Source: Nitrososphaerales archaeon
GTDB lineage: Archaea; Thermoproteota; Nitrososphaeria; Nitrososphaerales; Nitrososphaeraceae
Assembly: GCA_029237515.1 (NCBI GenBank)
Contig: JARBAV010000147.1
Location: 1 to 5,360 of the forward strand
Length of the DNA: 5,360 nt
Direction: 5' to 3'
The position numbers and the translations under genes were made by a program. Of this stretch, positions 4,816-5,360 are shown one piece after another; the first letter of the stretch is position 1; the number at the start of each line of letters is the position of its first letter. The notes under the pieces were generated by a model. That model had not been told where the DNA came from, did not search any database, and saw only the letters and a program-made list of their open reading frames with translations.

Positions 4816-5360
4816 ATGAATAAAAAAATCGGAGTCGTAACAGGATCCAGTAAAGGAATTGGAAAGGCCATAGCTATCGCATTTGCAAAGTCTGGTGAGT
4901 ATTTTGCAGTAGTCACAAATGCCAGAAAACTGGAAGAGGCACAGGCTGTGTCTGAGGAAATCAGAACTTTAGGTTGTAATTCAATTCCGATAGAAGCTGA
5001 TATCTCCAAAGAGGCTGATTGCGTTCGATTGATCGAAGAAACTATTGAGAACTATAATAGGATAGATGTTTTAGTAAATAACGCTGGGGTACAGCAGGAC
5101 GTGCCGCTCGAAGAAACAACAATGGATCTATGGCAGAAAATCTTGGCGGTGGATCTTACAGGACCTTTCATATGCAGTAGAGAAGCCGTAAAGCATATGG
5201 AGAAACAACAGGATCCAAGTGGAGGTTGCATCATAAACATAACTTCTGTACATCAATTGATACCCAAACCACATTACATCCCATACGCAACTTCCAAGGC
5301 TGGAGTAGAAATGATGACAAAAACACTCGCGTCGGAGCTTGCAAAATCTAATATAAGAGC
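4816..5360 (+). CDS. short-chain dehydrogenase/reductase, glucose 1-dehydrogenase-like (partial)
   Basis: The first 181 codons of a classical SDR, cut by the right edge; family length is about 250. The Rossmann motif TGSSKGIG is at residues 9-16, NNAG at 88-91, and the catalytic set is S144, Y157 and K161 (YATSK). The stretch from LTGPFICSREA through TSVHQLIPKP to the catalytic Tyr resembles bacillary glucose 1-dehydrogenase, so oxidation of a sugar or other secondary alcohol with NAD(P) is expected. R37 after the second strand favours NADP, by inference. The usual catalytic Asn in the N-x-T-G position is Asp113 here (VDLTG), a variant found in some SDRs. ATG at 4816 is chosen because the earlier ATG at 4809 leads to a stop after four codons and the Rossmann motif falls at the expected distance. 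It follows the P450 on the same strand but with a separate promoter. The true substrate is unknown. Confidence 0.9.
   Translation, partial: MNKKIGVVTGSSKGIGKAIAIAFAKSGEYFAVVTNARKLEEAQAVSEEIRTLGCNSIPIEADISKEADCVRLIEETIENYNRIDVLVNNAGVQQDVPLEETTMDLWQKILAVDLTGPFICSREAVKHMEKQQDPSGGCIINITSVHQLIPKPHYIPYATSKAGVEMMTKTLASELAKSNIR

Noticed and set aside
4686..5009. 107-codon minus-strand frame
   Set aside because: It is antisense to the dehydrogenase, whose Rossmann motif is unmistakable, and shows no motif of its own.

Overview
The window looks like a chromosomal segment of an ammonia-oxidising archaeon (Nitrososphaerota/Thaumarchaeota), most likely of the AT-rich Nitrosocosmicus type. This is inferred from four things seen here: a Tyr/Gly/Cys-rich tail like the secreted repeat proteins of that group, the N-terminal half of an integrase type common there, genes preceded about 25 bases upstream by TATA-like boxes with almost no leader, and no consistent Shine-Dalgarno sites. 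The species call is inference; no rRNA or tRNA gene was found.

Layout. 1-194 (+): the 3' end of a probable secreted protein that enters from the left edge. 332-1219 (-): a complete DUF72/YecE-family protein, convergent with the first gene, ending in a textbook PCNA-interacting (PIP-box) peptide. 1220-1463: AT-rich and non-coding. 1464-1883 (-): a broken tyrosine recombinase that keeps only the N-terminal core-binding domain. 1884-1980: a short divergent promoter region with a TATA box for each direction and a 16-base inverted repeat. 1981-2961 (+): a free-standing alanyl-tRNA editing protein (AlaX-like) with a C-terminal DHHA1 domain but no N-terminal barrel domain. 3112-4512 (+): a complete, soluble, bacterial-type cytochrome P450 with every signature motif. 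4513-4815: non-coding, with a T-run terminator and a perfect 9-base tandem repeat. 4816-5360 (+): the first 181 codons of a short-chain dehydrogenase resembling glucose 1-dehydrogenase, cut by the right edge.

The genes do not form one pathway. The DUF72 protein points to the replication/repair clamp, the editing protein to translation quality control, and the P450 plus dehydrogenase to oxidation of small molecules. Each appears to have its own promoter, so this is a set of single-gene transcription units rather than an operon. The integrase relic shows that the locus has been visited by a mobile element. I see no clear new multi-gene system. The strongest leads are the PIP box on DUF72, the shortened editing-protein architecture, and the archaeal P450.
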